Assembly: GCA_036252795.1 (NCBI GenBank)
Contig: DASYHY010000247.1
Span: 1-47,088, forward strand
Length of the DNA: 47,088 nt
Origin: Aurantimonas sp036252795
Lineage (GTDB): Bacteria > Pseudomonadota > Alphaproteobacteria > Rhizobiales > Rhizobiaceae
Reading direction: 5' to 3'
Part shown: positions 19,884 to 28,620 of the stretch, piece by piece
Numbering within the stretch: position 1 is the first letter of the stretch
How the letters are laid out: every line of letters starts with the position of its first letter
The notes under the pieces: model-generated
Seen by the model: only the letters and a program-made list of their open reading frames with translations
The model's database searches: none
What the model was told of the DNA's origin: nothing
Made by a program: the position numbers and the translations under genes

Positions 19884-21731
19884 ATGGGGGACTACACGGA
19901 CGCTGATCGCCGTCTCGGCCAGCCGGCCGATATGGTCGACGACGATCCCTTCGCGGAACTGGCTCGACTCATCGATGCGCCGATTCCCGTCTCGTCCCCG
20001 GTAACGGCTACCGAGTCGGTCAAACGCCAGCAGCCGCTTCCTTCCGAAGATGCCAGCGTCGACTTCGACCTGGACATGGAGGCCTTCGCCGGCGCTCTCG
20101 ATGACGAGCTGGCGCGCGAGGACGTGGCGCCGGAACCGCGCGGATCAGCGGTGCCTGCCTCGGATGCGACGGGCGTGAGCCCGAACGTCGCGGCTGCCTA
20201 TTCCGACTGGGTTTCGCCGAAACCACAGAACACCGTACGCGTTGCGCCTGCGCCGTTCGCTGCGGCCTCGCCAGCGCACGTCGTCCCGGAGGAGTCGGAC
20301 CTGGAGGTCGCGCTCCGCAGCCTCTCGGCGCCGGCCAACCCGCGCGACGCGAAGTATCAGGTGAGCGAGGCCTTCGCTCCCGAGCGGATCGAGGAGCCGG
20401 TTCTTCCGGAGCCTGCGGGCCGGGTCTTCGACGATTTCGACGCTCTCATCGCCAGTGAGCTTGCCGCCATGCAGGCGGCGCCGCTCCCGCAGGCCAAGGC
20501 GGTCGAGCCGTCGGCCGCCGGCCAGGCTGTCGCCGATTCCGATCCGCAGGCCGCGGACGACTGGGAGGCTGCCCCTGCCTCGCCGGCACCCCGCCAAGCT
20601 GCGACCGGCGCCCGCCGGCCGATCATGGCGGATGCGCGGTCCGGGCATGTCGCTGCCGTCCCGTCCCGCGCGTCGGGCGGGCAAGGGCCGCTGTCCCGCC
20701 GTCTTGTGGGTGTCGGAGCGAGCCTGCTGGTCGTGGCGCTGATGGGCGGCACCGCAGTCTATCTGCTGACCGGGAACGGCGGGGCCGTCTACGACGCGCC
20801 GCTGATCGTGAAGGCGGATACCGACCCGGTGAAGGTCGCGCCGAAGGACCCGGGCGGCCGGGCGATCCCGAACCAGAACAAGGCCGTCTACGAGCGGGTG
20901 CAGAGCGCCGACGCCGCGATCGAGCCGTCGCAGCAGACTCTGCTGACCGCTGCGGAGGAGCCGGCCGAGTTGCCGCAGCCCGAACCCGAGCCGGTTCTTT
21001 CGGACCTTCCGGGGGTCGATCTGAATCCGATTGCCAGCGCGGTCGCAGCCGAGCCGGTCCGGGTTGCCGAGGCGGGTGGTGACGCCTCGCCGATCGCCGT
21101 CCTGACGCCGCGCCGGGTCCGTACCCTCACGGTCAATCCGGATGGGACGCTGGTTGCCGCCGAGGCGGGGCCTTCGACGTCGCTGCAGGAGCTGCGCGGA
21201 GAGAATCCGGCGCTGATCGAGGCAGCTTCGAGGCCGCTCGATGCTCTCGCGACCGGGACTACACCCTCGCAAGACGCTGCACCGGCTGCCCAGGGCGATC
21301 CCGTACCGGGCGTCCCGATGCCGTCGATGAAGCCGGGTACCGAGCCGGTGCGTGTCGCCGCAGCGGCGCCGGCCGAGCCGCAGCCAGCGCCGGTGGTGAC
21401 GGCGCCGCCTTCCGCCGCTGCGCCTCAGCCAGAGCCGGCGACGACCGAAATTGCCGCTCTGCCAGAGGCGGCGGCGCCTGCTACCGGCTCCGGCTACTAT
21501 GTCCAGATCTCGTCGCAGCCGTCGCGCGAGGCTGCCGAGGAGTCGTCGCGGACTCTCGGCCAGCGCTTCAGCGACGTCATCGCTGGTCGCAGCATGGTCA
21601 TCCAGTCGGCCGACATTCCGGGCAAGGGCACCTACCATCGTGTCCGGGTCGCCACCGGGTCGCAGAACGAGGCGAACGAGCTATGCCAGCGGTTGAAGTC
21701 GGCCGGCGGCAGCTGCTTCGTGTCGCGCTAG
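19884..21731 (+). CDS. SPOR-domain inner-membrane protein
   Basis: This 615-residue protein has an acidic, Pro/Ala-rich cytoplasmic region (1 to about 270), one membrane segment at about 272-295 (RRLVGVGASLLVVALMGGTAVYLL), a long Pro/Ala-rich periplasmic linker and a C-terminal SPOR domain from about residue 534 (GYYVQISSQPSREAAEESSRTL to GSCFVSR). SPOR domains bind denuded peptidoglycan at division sites, so a role in cell division or wall remodelling is inferred. Its place between argS and nagZ is conserved in rhizobia. The start at 19884 lacks a strong ribosome-binding site, but all upstream frame overlaps argS. The linker is low complexity and evolves fast. Confidence 0.85.
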   Translation: MGDYTDADRRLGQPADMVDDDPFAELARLIDAPIPVSSPVTATESVKRQQPLPSEDASVDFDLDMEAFAGALDDELAREDVAPEPRGSAVPASDATGVSPNVAAAYSDWVSPKPQNTVRVAPAPFAAASPAHVVPEESDLEVALRSLSAPANPRDAKYQVSEAFAPERIEEPVLPEPAGRVFDDFDALIASELAAMQAAPLPQAKAVEPSAAGQAVADSDPQAADDWEAAPASPAPRQAATGARRPIMADARSGHVAAVPSRASGGQGPLSRRLVGVGASLLVVALMGGTAVYLLTGNGGAVYDAPLIVKADTDPVKVAPKDPGGRAIPNQNKAVYERVQSADAAIEPSQQTLLTAAEEPAELPQPEPEPVLSDLPGVDLNPIASAVAAEPVRVAEAGGDASPIAVLTPRRVRTLTVNPDGTLVAAEAGPSTSLQELRGENPALIEAASRPLDALATGTTPSQDAAPAAQGDPVPGVPMPSMKPGTEPVRVAAAAPAEPQPAPVVTAPPSAAAPQPEPATTEIAALPEAAAPATGSGYYVQISSQPSREAAEESSRTLGQRFSDVIAGRSMVIQSADIPGKGTYHRVRVATGSQNEANELCQRLKSAGGSCFVSR

Positions 21732-21850
21732 GCGCCGCGGCTCTCAGCCTTCTCGGCCGGTCCTCCGGACCGGCCTTCTCCCCCACATCATCGACGGACG
21801 GGCTCTCCAGCCGGGAACGCGGCGGGGCCGCGACGTCTGCGGAGTACAGC

Positions 21851-22876
21851 ATGAGCGGATCGAAGGCCTGGATCGCCGCGCCCCTGGGGCACCGGCTTTC
21901 GGCGGAGGAGCGCGCCTTCTTCGCCGGAGAGCGGCCTTTCGGCTTCATCCTCTTCGCGCGCAACATCGACAGCGGCGGCCAGCTGTCCGATCTTGTCGCC
22001 GAGCTGCGCGAGGTGGGCGGTCGAGCCTCGACGCCGATCTTCGTCGACCAGGAGGGGGGGCGCATCAATCGCCTCCGGCCTCCGCTGGCTCCGGCCTATC
22101 CGGCGCCGGCGGACATCGGCAGACTCCATGCCGCGAATGCCGAAGCCGGCGAGCGGGCAGCCTGGCTGCAAGGGCGGCTGCTGGCGGCGGATCTGATGCC
22201 CTACGGTATCAACGCGGACTGCATTCCCTGCGTCGACGTGCCGGTCCCCGGCGCGCATTCGGTCATCGGCGACCGGGCCTATGCCGAGTCGCCGGCGGAG
22301 GTCGCGGCGCTGGGCGGCGCGGTGGCGGCCGGTCTGCTGGCGGGCGGCTCGCTGCCCGTGATGAAGCACATTCCCGGTCACGGCCGGGGTAACGCGGACA
22401 GCCATTTGTCGCTGCCGGTCGTCGCCACTGCGCGGGCGGAACTCTCGCGTACCGACTTCGCGCCGTTCCGGGCACTGAACACGTTGCCGGCGGCGATGAC
22501 CGCGCACATCCTCTACAGCGACATCGACGACACGGCGCCGGCGACGCTGTCGCCGATCGTGATCGGTGAGGTGATCCGAAACGAAATCGGCTTCGACGGG
22601 CTGCTGATGACCGACGACATGTCGATGAAGGCGCTGGCCGGCGACATCGGCAATCTCGGTCGACGTGCGCTCGAGGCCGGCTGCGACGTGCTTCTCCATT
22701 GCAACGGCGACATGGACGAGATGCGCCGGATCGCCGAGGCCGCGGGGCCGCTGAGCGGAGACGCGGAGCGCCGCGCCCAGGCTGCCGAAGCCGTCATCGC
22801 CGATGCGAAGACCGACGCGACCGACGAGGCTGCCTTGCGTGCGGAATACCGGGACCTGATGAGTCGCATCGCCTGA
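21851..22876 (+). CDS. nagZ: Beta-N-acetylhexosaminidase, glycoside hydrolase family 3
   Basis: NagZ removes N-acetylglucosamine from anhydromuropeptides during peptidoglycan recycling in the cytoplasm. The 341-residue reading starts at 21851 with a GGAG site at 21841-21844 and gives MSGSKAWIAAPLG. GH3 hallmarks are FILFARNI, VDQEGGRINRL, the catalytic His/Asp region KHIPGHGRGNADSHLSLP, and the nucleophile aspartate in GLLMTDDMSMKAL. The frame is open for 56 codons upstream and resembles a twin-arginine signal, but I judge this fortuitous. In related genomes scpA-scpB usually follow; here an ABC ATPase gene does, one base after the stop. Confidence 0.93.
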   Translation: MSGSKAWIAAPLGHRLSAEERAFFAGERPFGFILFARNIDSGGQLSDLVAELREVGGRASTPIFVDQEGGRINRLRPPLAPAYPAPADIGRLHAANAEAGERAAWLQGRLLAADLMPYGINADCIPCVDVPVPGAHSVIGDRAYAESPAEVAALGGAVAAGLLAGGSLPVMKHIPGHGRGNADSHLSLPVVATARAELSRTDFAPFRALNTLPAAMTAHILYSDIDDTAPATLSPIVIGEVIRNEIGFDGLLMTDDMSMKALAGDIGNLGRRALEAGCDVLLHCNGDMDEMRRIAEAAGPLSGDAERRAQAAEAVIADAKTDATDEAALRAEYRDLMSRIA

Positions 22877-22877
22877 G

Positions 22878-24086
22878 ATGTTGTCGCACCGGCTCGAAAA
22901 GGGTAGCGAGGAGCCATTCGGCGTCGCGGGCGCCGGCGAAAGCGGGCGGGCAGGCCAGGACTTGCGGGATCACGACATCGCTTCTTCCCGGACCGGGACG
23001 CGTACCGATGGTCGCACCAGCGCCGGCGTCAGCTTTGCCGCGCGCCTCGCCTTCGAGGATGTCTCGCATGCGGTCGGTTCAGTCCAGATCCTCGACGGGA
23101 TAACGCTGGCGGCCGAGCCGGGCGAGGTTCTCTGCCTCCTCGGTCCTTCAGGATCCGGCAAGACCACGATGCTGCGGGTGGCCGCCGGCATCGAGCGCCA
23201 GAGCGCCGGGCGGCTCGTCCTCAACGGGCGGGAGATCGCCGGAGACGCCGTGTTCGTTCCGCCGGAGCAGCGCGGCATCGGCCTGATGTTCCAGGACTTC
23301 GCCCTGTTTCCGCACATGACGATCCTCGACAATGTCAGGTTTGGCCTCACCGCGCTGTCCGCCGGCGCCGCCAGGCGCGAGGCGATGGTCGCGCTTGAGC
23401 GGGTCGGACTGGCCGATGCCGCGACCCAGTACCCGCACACGCTTTCCGGCGGCGAACAGCAGCGCGTGGCGCTTGCCCGCGCGCTGACCCCCCGGCCTTC
23501 GGTGCTGTTGATGGACGAGCCGTTCTCGGGCCTCGACAGCCGCCTCAAGGACGTGGTGCGCAACGACACGCTGCAGATCCTGCGCGAGAGCCGCGCGACC
23601 GCGATCATCGTCACGCATGACGCGGAGGAGGCGATGCGCCTCGGCGACCGCATCGCCCTGCTCAAGGACGGCCGCCTCGTGCAGACGGGAACGGCGGCGG
23701 AACTCTACAGCCGGCCGACCAGTCTTTTCGCTGCCGGTTTCTTCTCCGAGCTCAACGTGATCGAGGGGGAAGTCCGCGGCGGCCGGGTCGTCACCGCGCT
23801 CGGACCCGTCGCAGACTCGCCATCATCCGACGGTACCAGGGTGACGGTGGCCCTTCGCCTCAGCGGGCTGCGGCTCGACGAGCGGCCGGGCGGCGTCTCG
23901 GGGCGCATCACGGCGCGGCGCTTCCTCGGCGGTGTGGACCTGATGACGGTGGCGATCGAAGGCGTCGACATGCCGCTGCGTTCGCGTATGCGGGCAGGGT
24001 CCGTTGCGGCCGACAAGCGAGATGTCGTTGTTTCCGTTGATCCGCAAGACGTTATCGTGTTTGAAAAATCCGACGACGATCGATAG
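22878..24086 (+). CDS. Orphan ABC transporter ATP-binding protein (Fe3+/FbpC-like)
   Basis: This protein resembles the ATPases of iron(III)- and polyamine/sulfate-type importers. Walker A GPSGSGKTT is at about 89-97, the Q-loop is in GLMFQDFALFPHMT, the signature LSGGEQQRVALARAL at about 189, Walker B VLLMDEP near 209-215, and the switch histidine in VTHDAEEAM. The C-terminal part (RITARRFLGGVDLMTV) looks like a TOBE domain. No permease or binding protein is encoded nearby. The first 50 residues are low complexity, so the real start may be the in-frame TTG at 22962; ATG 22878 lies one base after nagZ. The gene sits where scpA-scpB are usually found in rhizobia. Confidence 0.82.
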   Translation: MLSHRLEKGSEEPFGVAGAGESGRAGQDLRDHDIASSRTGTRTDGRTSAGVSFAARLAFEDVSHAVGSVQILDGITLAAEPGEVLCLLGPSGSGKTTMLRVAAGIERQSAGRLVLNGREIAGDAVFVPPEQRGIGLMFQDFALFPHMTILDNVRFGLTALSAGAARREAMVALERVGLADAATQYPHTLSGGEQQRVALARALTPRPSVLLMDEPFSGLDSRLKDVVRNDTLQILRESRATAIIVTHDAEEAMRLGDRIALLKDGRLVQTGTAAELYSRPTSLFAAGFFSELNVIEGEVRGGRVVTALGPVADSPSSDGTRVTVALRLSGLRLDERPGGVSGRITARRFLGGVDLMTVAIEGVDMPLRSRMRAGSVAADKRDVVVSVDPQDVIVFEKSDDDR

Positions 24087-24131
24087 CATGGCTAAAGAGG
24101 GCGCGCTCACGCGTCCATGGGAGATTCTGTA

Positions 24132-24365
24132 ATGGGTAGCTTCAGCATCTGGCACTGGCTCATCGTGCTCGCAGTCGTGCTGCTTCTCTTCGGCCGGGGC
24201 AAGATCCCGGAGTTGATGGGCGACGTCGCGAAGGGCATCAAGAGCTTCAAGAAGGGCATGTCGGAGGACGAGACCGAAACGGCCGCTAAGGAACGCCGGG
24301 CCCTCGACCACAGCGACGGCGACGTCGTGGCGCGCGACGTTAAGACGGAAAAGTCGGTCAGCTGA
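24132..24365 (+). CDS. tatA: Twin-arginine translocase subunit TatA
   Basis: TatA oligomerises to form the passage for folded proteins in the inner membrane. The start at 24132 gives MGSFSIWHWLIVLAVVLLLFG, with a GGAG site at 24119-24122; ATG 24117 would add five residues and looks less likely. The 77-residue protein has the membrane helix (7-21), the hinge FGRGKIPELMGDVAKGIKSFKKGM amphipathic helix (21-44) and a charged C-terminal tail. It is first in tatABC. A stem-loop between tatA and tatB could help keep TatA in excess. Confidence 0.95.
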   Translation: MGSFSIWHWLIVLAVVLLLFGRGKIPELMGDVAKGIKSFKKGMSEDETETAAKERRALDHSDGDVVARDVKTEKSVS

Positions 24366-24388
24366 TTGGTCGAACGGCGGCGCGGGGC

Positions 24389-24407
24389 GCGGGGCGTGCC
24401 GCCCCGC
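24389..24407 (+). other. Intercistronic stem-loop between tatA and tatB
   Basis: A 7-bp perfect GC stem (GCGGGGC with GCCCCGC) and 5-base loop lie 24 bases after the tatA stop, without a T-run. It may stabilise the tatA 3' end or cause partial termination. The functional reading is inference. Confidence 0.45.
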
Positions 24408-24441
24408 ATCCACCTGCGTTCGCCGCCTTCGAGTATAAGCC

Positions 24442-24933
24442 ATGTTGGACATCGCCTGGACCGAACTTCTGGTGATCGCGATCATCCTTGTGATCGTCGT
24501 CGGGCCCAAGGATCTGCCGCGCATGCTGCGGACCTTCGGAAGGACCACCAAGCAGATCCGCTCGATGGCGTCGGATTTCCGGCGCCAGTTCGACGACGCG
24601 TTGCGGGAGGCCGAACTCGATGAAGTCCGGCAGACGATGTCCGACGCCAAGAAGTTCGACCCGACGAAGGACGTTCGCGCCGCGATGAGTCCGATGAAGG
24701 CGATCGGCGACGAGATCCGTTCCTCGCTGACAGCCGCCACGAAGGCGCCGGAGCCGACCGTCCCAGCATCCGCGGCGAAGGCGGAACCGTCATCCACGGC
24801 AGGCGCCGAGCCGCCATCCTCGGCAAGCGCCGGGCCGGCGGAATCTGGTGCGGCCGCAGCGGGCGTGGGCGATGCCGGTACGGCGGCGCCGCAGAGCGAG
24901 GCGAAGGCCCGCAAGACCGAGGACGCCGCGTGA
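24442..24933 (+). CDS. tatB: Twin-arginine translocase subunit TatB
   Basis: TatB pairs with TatC to recognise twin-arginine signal peptides. The 163-residue protein starts MLDIAWTELLVIAIILVIVVGPKDLPRML, the TatB form with an N-terminal acidic residue in the membrane helix and the GPKDLP hinge. An amphipathic helix follows to about residue 60, then an Ala/Pro/Glu-rich disordered tail. Its stop overlaps the GTG start of tatC by three bases, so translation is coupled. Confidence 0.95.
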   Translation: MLDIAWTELLVIAIILVIVVGPKDLPRMLRTFGRTTKQIRSMASDFRRQFDDALREAELDEVRQTMSDAKKFDPTKDVRAAMSPMKAIGDEIRSSLTAATKAPEPTVPASAAKAEPSSTAGAEPPSSASAGPAESGAAAAGVGDAGTAAPQSEAKARKTEDAA

Positions 24934-25748
24934 GTGCACCCAGGGACGACATCGAGGCTTCTTCGGCGCCGCTGATGGAGCATCTGCTCGAGTTGCGGCG
25001 TCGCCTGATGTGGAGCATCGGCGGCTTCCTGATTGCGTTCATCTGCTGCTTCTTCTTTGCCAAGGAAATCTTCAATTTCCTGGTGGTGCCGTACCAGACG
25101 GCGTCCGACTGGGCAGGTATCACCGACCGGCGGGTCGAGCTCATCTACACCGCGCCGCAGGAGTTCTTCTTCACCCAGGTGAAGATTGCCGCCTTCGGCG
25201 GCGTCTTTCTCGCCTTCCCGCTGATCGCCAGCCAGATCTACAAGTTCGTTGCGCCCGGGCTCTATCGCAACGAGCGCCACGCCTTCCTGCCGTTCCTGGT
25301 GGCGACGCCCCTGCTGTTCCTGCTGGGCGCGACGCTGGTCTATTATTTCTTCACGCCGATGGTGATGTGGTTCTTCCTGTCAATGGAGCAGGTCGGCACC
25401 GGCGGTCAGGCCGCGATCCAGCTGCTGCCCCGGGTTTCGGAGTATCTGTCGCTGATCATGACGCTGATCTTCGCCTTCGGCCTGGTCTTCCAGCTGCCGG
25501 TCGTGGCGACGCTGCTCGTGCGGGCGGGCATGACGACGGCCGAGGGGCTGGCCTCGAAGCGCAAATACGCCATCGTGCTCGCCTTCGTGGCCGCGGCGAT
25601 CCTGACGCCGCCGGACCCGCTCTCCCAGATCGGTCTTGCCGTGCCCACGATCCTTCTCTACGAGGTGTCGATCATTGCGGCGCGGATGATCGAGAAGAGG
25701 CGTGCGGCCGAGACCCTCGGCGGCAACGGTGCTCAAGCCGAAGGCTGA
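24930..25748 (+). CDS. tatC: Twin-arginine translocase subunit TatC
   Basis: TatC is the six-helix membrane receptor of the Tat pathway. It starts with GTG at 24930 overlapping the tatB stop (GTGA). The 272-residue protein contains the signature MEHLLELRRRLMWSIGGFL near the N-terminus, APQEFFFTQVKIAAFGGVFLAFPLI around residues 70-95, and the late AAILTPPDPLSQIGLAVPTILLYE segment, all TatC hallmarks. Together with TatA and TatB it completes the export system. The gap to serS is 47 bases. Confidence 0.96.
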   Translation: MSAPRDDIEASSAPLMEHLLELRRRLMWSIGGFLIAFICCFFFAKEIFNFLVVPYQTASDWAGITDRRVELIYTAPQEFFFTQVKIAAFGGVFLAFPLIASQIYKFVAPGLYRNERHAFLPFLVATPLLFLLGATLVYYFFTPMVMWFFLSMEQVGTGGQAAIQLLPRVSEYLSLIMTLIFAFGLVFQLPVVATLLVRAGMTTAEGLASKRKYAIVLAFVAAAILTPPDPLSQIGLAVPTILLYEVSIIAARMIEKRRAAETLGGNGAQAEG

Positions 25749-25795
25749 CACCTGCTGGCCCGCATCCCGTCGCGGTTCGACGGAACGGGAACTTC

Positions 25796-27079
25796 ATGCT
25801 CGACATCAAATGGATCCGGGAAAACCCCGACAAGCTTGACGATGCGCTGGCGCGCCGGGGGGCATCGCCCGCGGCAGCCGAACTGATCAGGCTCGACGAG
25901 GCGCGCCGGGAGCACCTGAAGCGCCTCCAGGACCTGCAGGGCCGCCGCAACGAGGCTTCCCGCGAGATCGGCAAGGCGAAATCCGCCGGCGACGAAACGC
26001 TGGCGGAGAAGCTGATCCGCGAGATCGCCGAGATCAAGGCGGAGATCCAGGACGGCGAGGAGACCGAGCGCCGGCTGGACGGCTCGCTCGAGGATGCCCT
26101 GGCGCGGATTCCCAACCTGCCGCTCGACGATGTGCCCGTCGGCAGCGACGAAGCCGACAATGTCGAGCTCCGCCGCGTGAGAGAACGTCCGGATTTCGCC
26201 TTCGAGCCCCGCGAGCACTACGAGCTCGGCGAGGCCATGGGGCTGATGGATTTCGACCAGGCCGCGAAGATTTCCGGTTCGCGCTTCACCATCCTGAAGG
26301 GCGCGCTGGCGCGTCTGGAGCGGGCGCTGGGCCAGTTCATGCTGGACCTGCACACCACCGAGCACGGGTATCAGGAGGTCGCTGCGCCGCTGCTGGTGCG
26401 CGACGAGGCGCTGTTCGGCACCAACCAGCTACCGAAATTCGCCGAGGATCTCTTCCACACCACGGAAGGCAGGTGGCTGATCCCCACCGCCGAAGTGCCG
26501 CTCACCAACCTCGCGCGCGAGCGCGTCATCAATGCCGCCGAGCTGCCGATGCGGGTGACGGCGCTCACGCCGTGCTTCCGCTCGGAAGCCGGTTCGGCGG
26601 GCCGCGACACGCGCGGCATGCTGCGCCAGCACCAGTTCTACAAGGTCGAGATGGTGTCGATCACCACGAGTGACACCTCGCTCGACGAGCACGAGCGGAT
26701 GACGCGCTCCGCCGAGGAAGTGCTCAAGCGGCTCGGCCTGGCGTATCGCGTCGTGACGCTGTGCACCGGCGACATGGGCTTCGGCGCGCGCAAGACCTAC
26801 GATATCGAGGTGTGGCTGCCGGGGCAGGGCGCCTACCGCGAAATCTCCAGCTGTTCGGTCTGCGGCGACTTTCAGGCGCGTCGCATGGGCGCCCGCTACC
26901 GTGTGGAGGGCGAGAAGGCGGCGCAGTTCGTCCACACGCTGAACGGCTCCGGCGTCGCCGTCGGCCGGGCACTCATTGCGGTGATGGAGAACTACCAGAA
27001 CGAGGACGGCAGCATCACCGTCCCGCCGGTGCTCCGTCCCTATATGGGCGGCATCGAGCGGATCGGGGGAGGCGGCTGA
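25796..27079 (+). CDS. serS: Seryl-tRNA synthetase
   Basis: This class II synthetase charges tRNA-Ser and tRNA-Sec. The 427-residue protein starts MLDIKWIRENPDKLDDAL and has the N-terminal antiparallel coiled-coil arm (about 25-105, KRLQDLQGRRNEASREIGKAK) that binds the long variable arm of tRNA-Ser. Motif 2 appears in CFRSEAGSAGRDTRGMLRQHQF and motif 3 in GSGVAVGRALIAVMENYQ. The stop overlaps the surE start by one base (TGATG), continuing the tat-serS-surE-pcm run. Confidence 0.97.
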   Translation: MLDIKWIRENPDKLDDALARRGASPAAAELIRLDEARREHLKRLQDLQGRRNEASREIGKAKSAGDETLAEKLIREIAEIKAEIQDGEETERRLDGSLEDALARIPNLPLDDVPVGSDEADNVELRRVRERPDFAFEPREHYELGEAMGLMDFDQAAKISGSRFTILKGALARLERALGQFMLDLHTTEHGYQEVAAPLLVRDEALFGTNQLPKFAEDLFHTTEGRWLIPTAEVPLTNLARERVINAAELPMRVTALTPCFRSEAGSAGRDTRGMLRQHQFYKVEMVSITTSDTSLDEHERMTRSAEEVLKRLGLAYRVVTLCTGDMGFGARKTYDIEVWLPGQGAYREISSCSVCGDFQARRMGARYRVEGEKAAQFVHTLNGSGVAVGRALIAVMENYQNEDGSITVPPVLRPYMGGIERIGGGG

Positions 27080-27834
27080 TGCGCCTTCTCCTGACCAATG
27101 ACGACGGCATCCATGCCGAGGGACTTGCGGTCCTCGAGCGGATCGCCCGAACGCTGACCGACGACGTCTGGGTCGTGGCGCCCGAGACGGACCAGAGCGG
27201 CCTGTCGCATTCGCTGACGCTGTCCTCGCCGCTGCGTCTGCGCGAGGTCTCGGAAAAGCGCTTCGCGCTCTCCGGCACGCCCACGGACTGCGTCATCATG
27301 GCGGTCAAGCGACTGATGGACTCGCCACCGGACATGGTGCTTTCGGGGGTCAATGCGGGCCAGAACATCTGCGACGACGTCACCTATTCGGGCACGGTGG
27401 CCGGCGCCATGGAAGGCACGATGCTCGGGCTGCGATCCGTCGCGCTCAGCCAGGCGTTCACGCCCGGCCGCGACCGCGAGGCGCTGTGGGAGACGGCCGA
27501 GCGCCATGCGCCGGCGGTGCTCGACCGGCTCGCCGGCTACGCGCTTCCGCCCGGCCATCTGATCAACATCAACTTCCCCGCGGTACCGGCAGACGAGGTG
27601 GCCGGCGTCTCCGTGACGCGCCAGGGCAAGCTGGATTATTCGCTCGGGATGGAAGAGCGCCGGGACGGGCGCGGCTTTCCCTATTTCTGGCTCACTTTCG
27701 GGCGCCAGGCCGGGCGGGAAGTGGAGAATTCCGACATCGCGGCGCTTCAGTCAGGCCGCATCTCGGTGACACCGCTGCAACTCGACCTGACCGCTCACGA
27801 GTTGCGGGATGGCCTCGGCTCGCTGTTTTCATGA
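27079..27834 (+). CDS. surE: 5'/3'-nucleotidase SurE
   Basis: SurE is a metal-dependent nucleoside monophosphatase linked to stationary-phase survival. The 251-residue protein opens with MRLLLTNDDGIHAEGL, where Asp8 and Asp9 are metal ligands, followed by APETDQSGLSHSLTLSSPLR containing the conserved serine, and GVNAGQNICDDVTYSGTVAGAMEG with the third ligand asparagine. The start overlaps serS by one base and the stop overlaps the downstream pcm-like gene by four (ATGA). The surE-pcm pairing is widespread in proteobacteria. Confidence 0.96.
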   Translation: MRLLLTNDDGIHAEGLAVLERIARTLTDDVWVVAPETDQSGLSHSLTLSSPLRLREVSEKRFALSGTPTDCVIMAVKRLMDSPPDMVLSGVNAGQNICDDVTYSGTVAGAMEGTMLGLRSVALSQAFTPGRDREALWETAERHAPAVLDRLAGYALPPGHLININFPAVPADEVAGVSVTRQGKLDYSLGMEERRDGRGFPYFWLTFGRQAGREVENSDIAALQSGRISVTPLQLDLTAHELRDGLGSLFS

Positions 27835-28481
27835 ACCCGCAAGGCCGTGACCGTGAGGATCTGGCGGCCTTCCTGCTGGCCTTGCGCTCCCAGCATGTCG
27901 GCGGCGCGAGCCTGCACCAGGCCGTGGCTTCGGTGCCGAGGCGGCTGTTCGTTCCCGAGAGCGTCGAGGATGCCTACGAGGACCGGACCGCCCCGATCGC
28001 CTGCGGCGAGACGATGCCCGGCGCCCTGGCGGCCGCCCGCCTCGTGGCGGCACTTGAACTGCAACCCGAGCATCGCGTCCTGGAAATCGGCACCGGCAGC
28101 GGATACGTCACCGCGCTTCTTGCCCGCATGGCCGCTCACGTCTCCTCGTTCGACCGGTATCGCCGGCTGATCGAGGCAGCCGGCAATCGCCTGAAGCAGG
28201 TCGGCGTGACCAACGTGTCGCTCTTCCTCGAAGACGGGCGGGACGGATTTGCCGGCGGCGCGCCCTACGACCGGGCCATCGTGCATGCGGCGTTCCCCTC
28301 GGTCCCCCGGCAATTCCTGGAGCAGCTCGGCGTCCAGGCCATCCTCATCTGCGCGATCGGCCCGGGCGACGGCGAGCAATCGCTGGTTAGGCTGCGAAAG
28401 GTCGGCAGCCGGTTCGAACGCGAGGATCTTTGGCCGGTGCGCTACCAGCCGCTCGCCTTCGGGACGGCCGAGGTTCTCTGA
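27831..28481 (+). CDS. Second protein-L-isoaspartate methyltransferase-like protein
   Basis: This 216-residue member of the Pcm family sits in the position classically held by pcm, overlapping surE by four bases. The SAM motif VLEIGTGSGYVTALLARMA lies near residues 80-98 and matches true Pcm closely. The substrate-site segment, GQTISQP in E. coli, reads CGETMPG here, so the conserved serine is missing though a threonine is kept. Surrounding VPRRLFVPESVEDAYEDRTAPI is family-like. By synteny it may be the real isoaspartyl repair enzyme of this cell, but activity is unproven. It is followed after 139 bases by the LytM lipoprotein gene. Confidence 0.86.
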   Translation: MNPQGRDREDLAAFLLALRSQHVGGASLHQAVASVPRRLFVPESVEDAYEDRTAPIACGETMPGALAAARLVAALELQPEHRVLEIGTGSGYVTALLARMAAHVSSFDRYRRLIEAAGNRLKQVGVTNVSLFLEDGRDGFAGGAPYDRAIVHAAFPSVPRQFLEQLGVQAILICAIGPGDGEQSLVRLRKVGSRFEREDLWPVRYQPLAFGTAEVL

Positions 28482-28620
28482 CCACAGGAAGCTGAACCGC
28501 CTCGCGGCAAAGGCCGGTGCGCGCTGAAAATGTCCGTCTGACTCCAGCAACTTAACCCGGCAGTAACATTAACGCGCTTCAATGTCCTCGACAGTAAATG
28601 ACTGCGTGCAAGGGACGGCG

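Noticed and set aside
21683..21850. Possible twin-arginine signal (GRRQLLRVALGAAALSLL) as an N-terminal extension of NagZ
   Set aside because: The nagZ ATG at 21851 has a good GGAG site and gives the family's usual N-terminus, NagZ is normally cytoplasmic, and the extension would overlap the SPOR gene by 49 bases. Proximity to tatABC makes it tempting but unsupported.
28553..28575. CtrA-type binding site before the NlpD-like gene (two TTAAC half-sites)
   Set aside because: The TTAA halves are 13 bases apart instead of 7, so this is not a canonical CtrA box.
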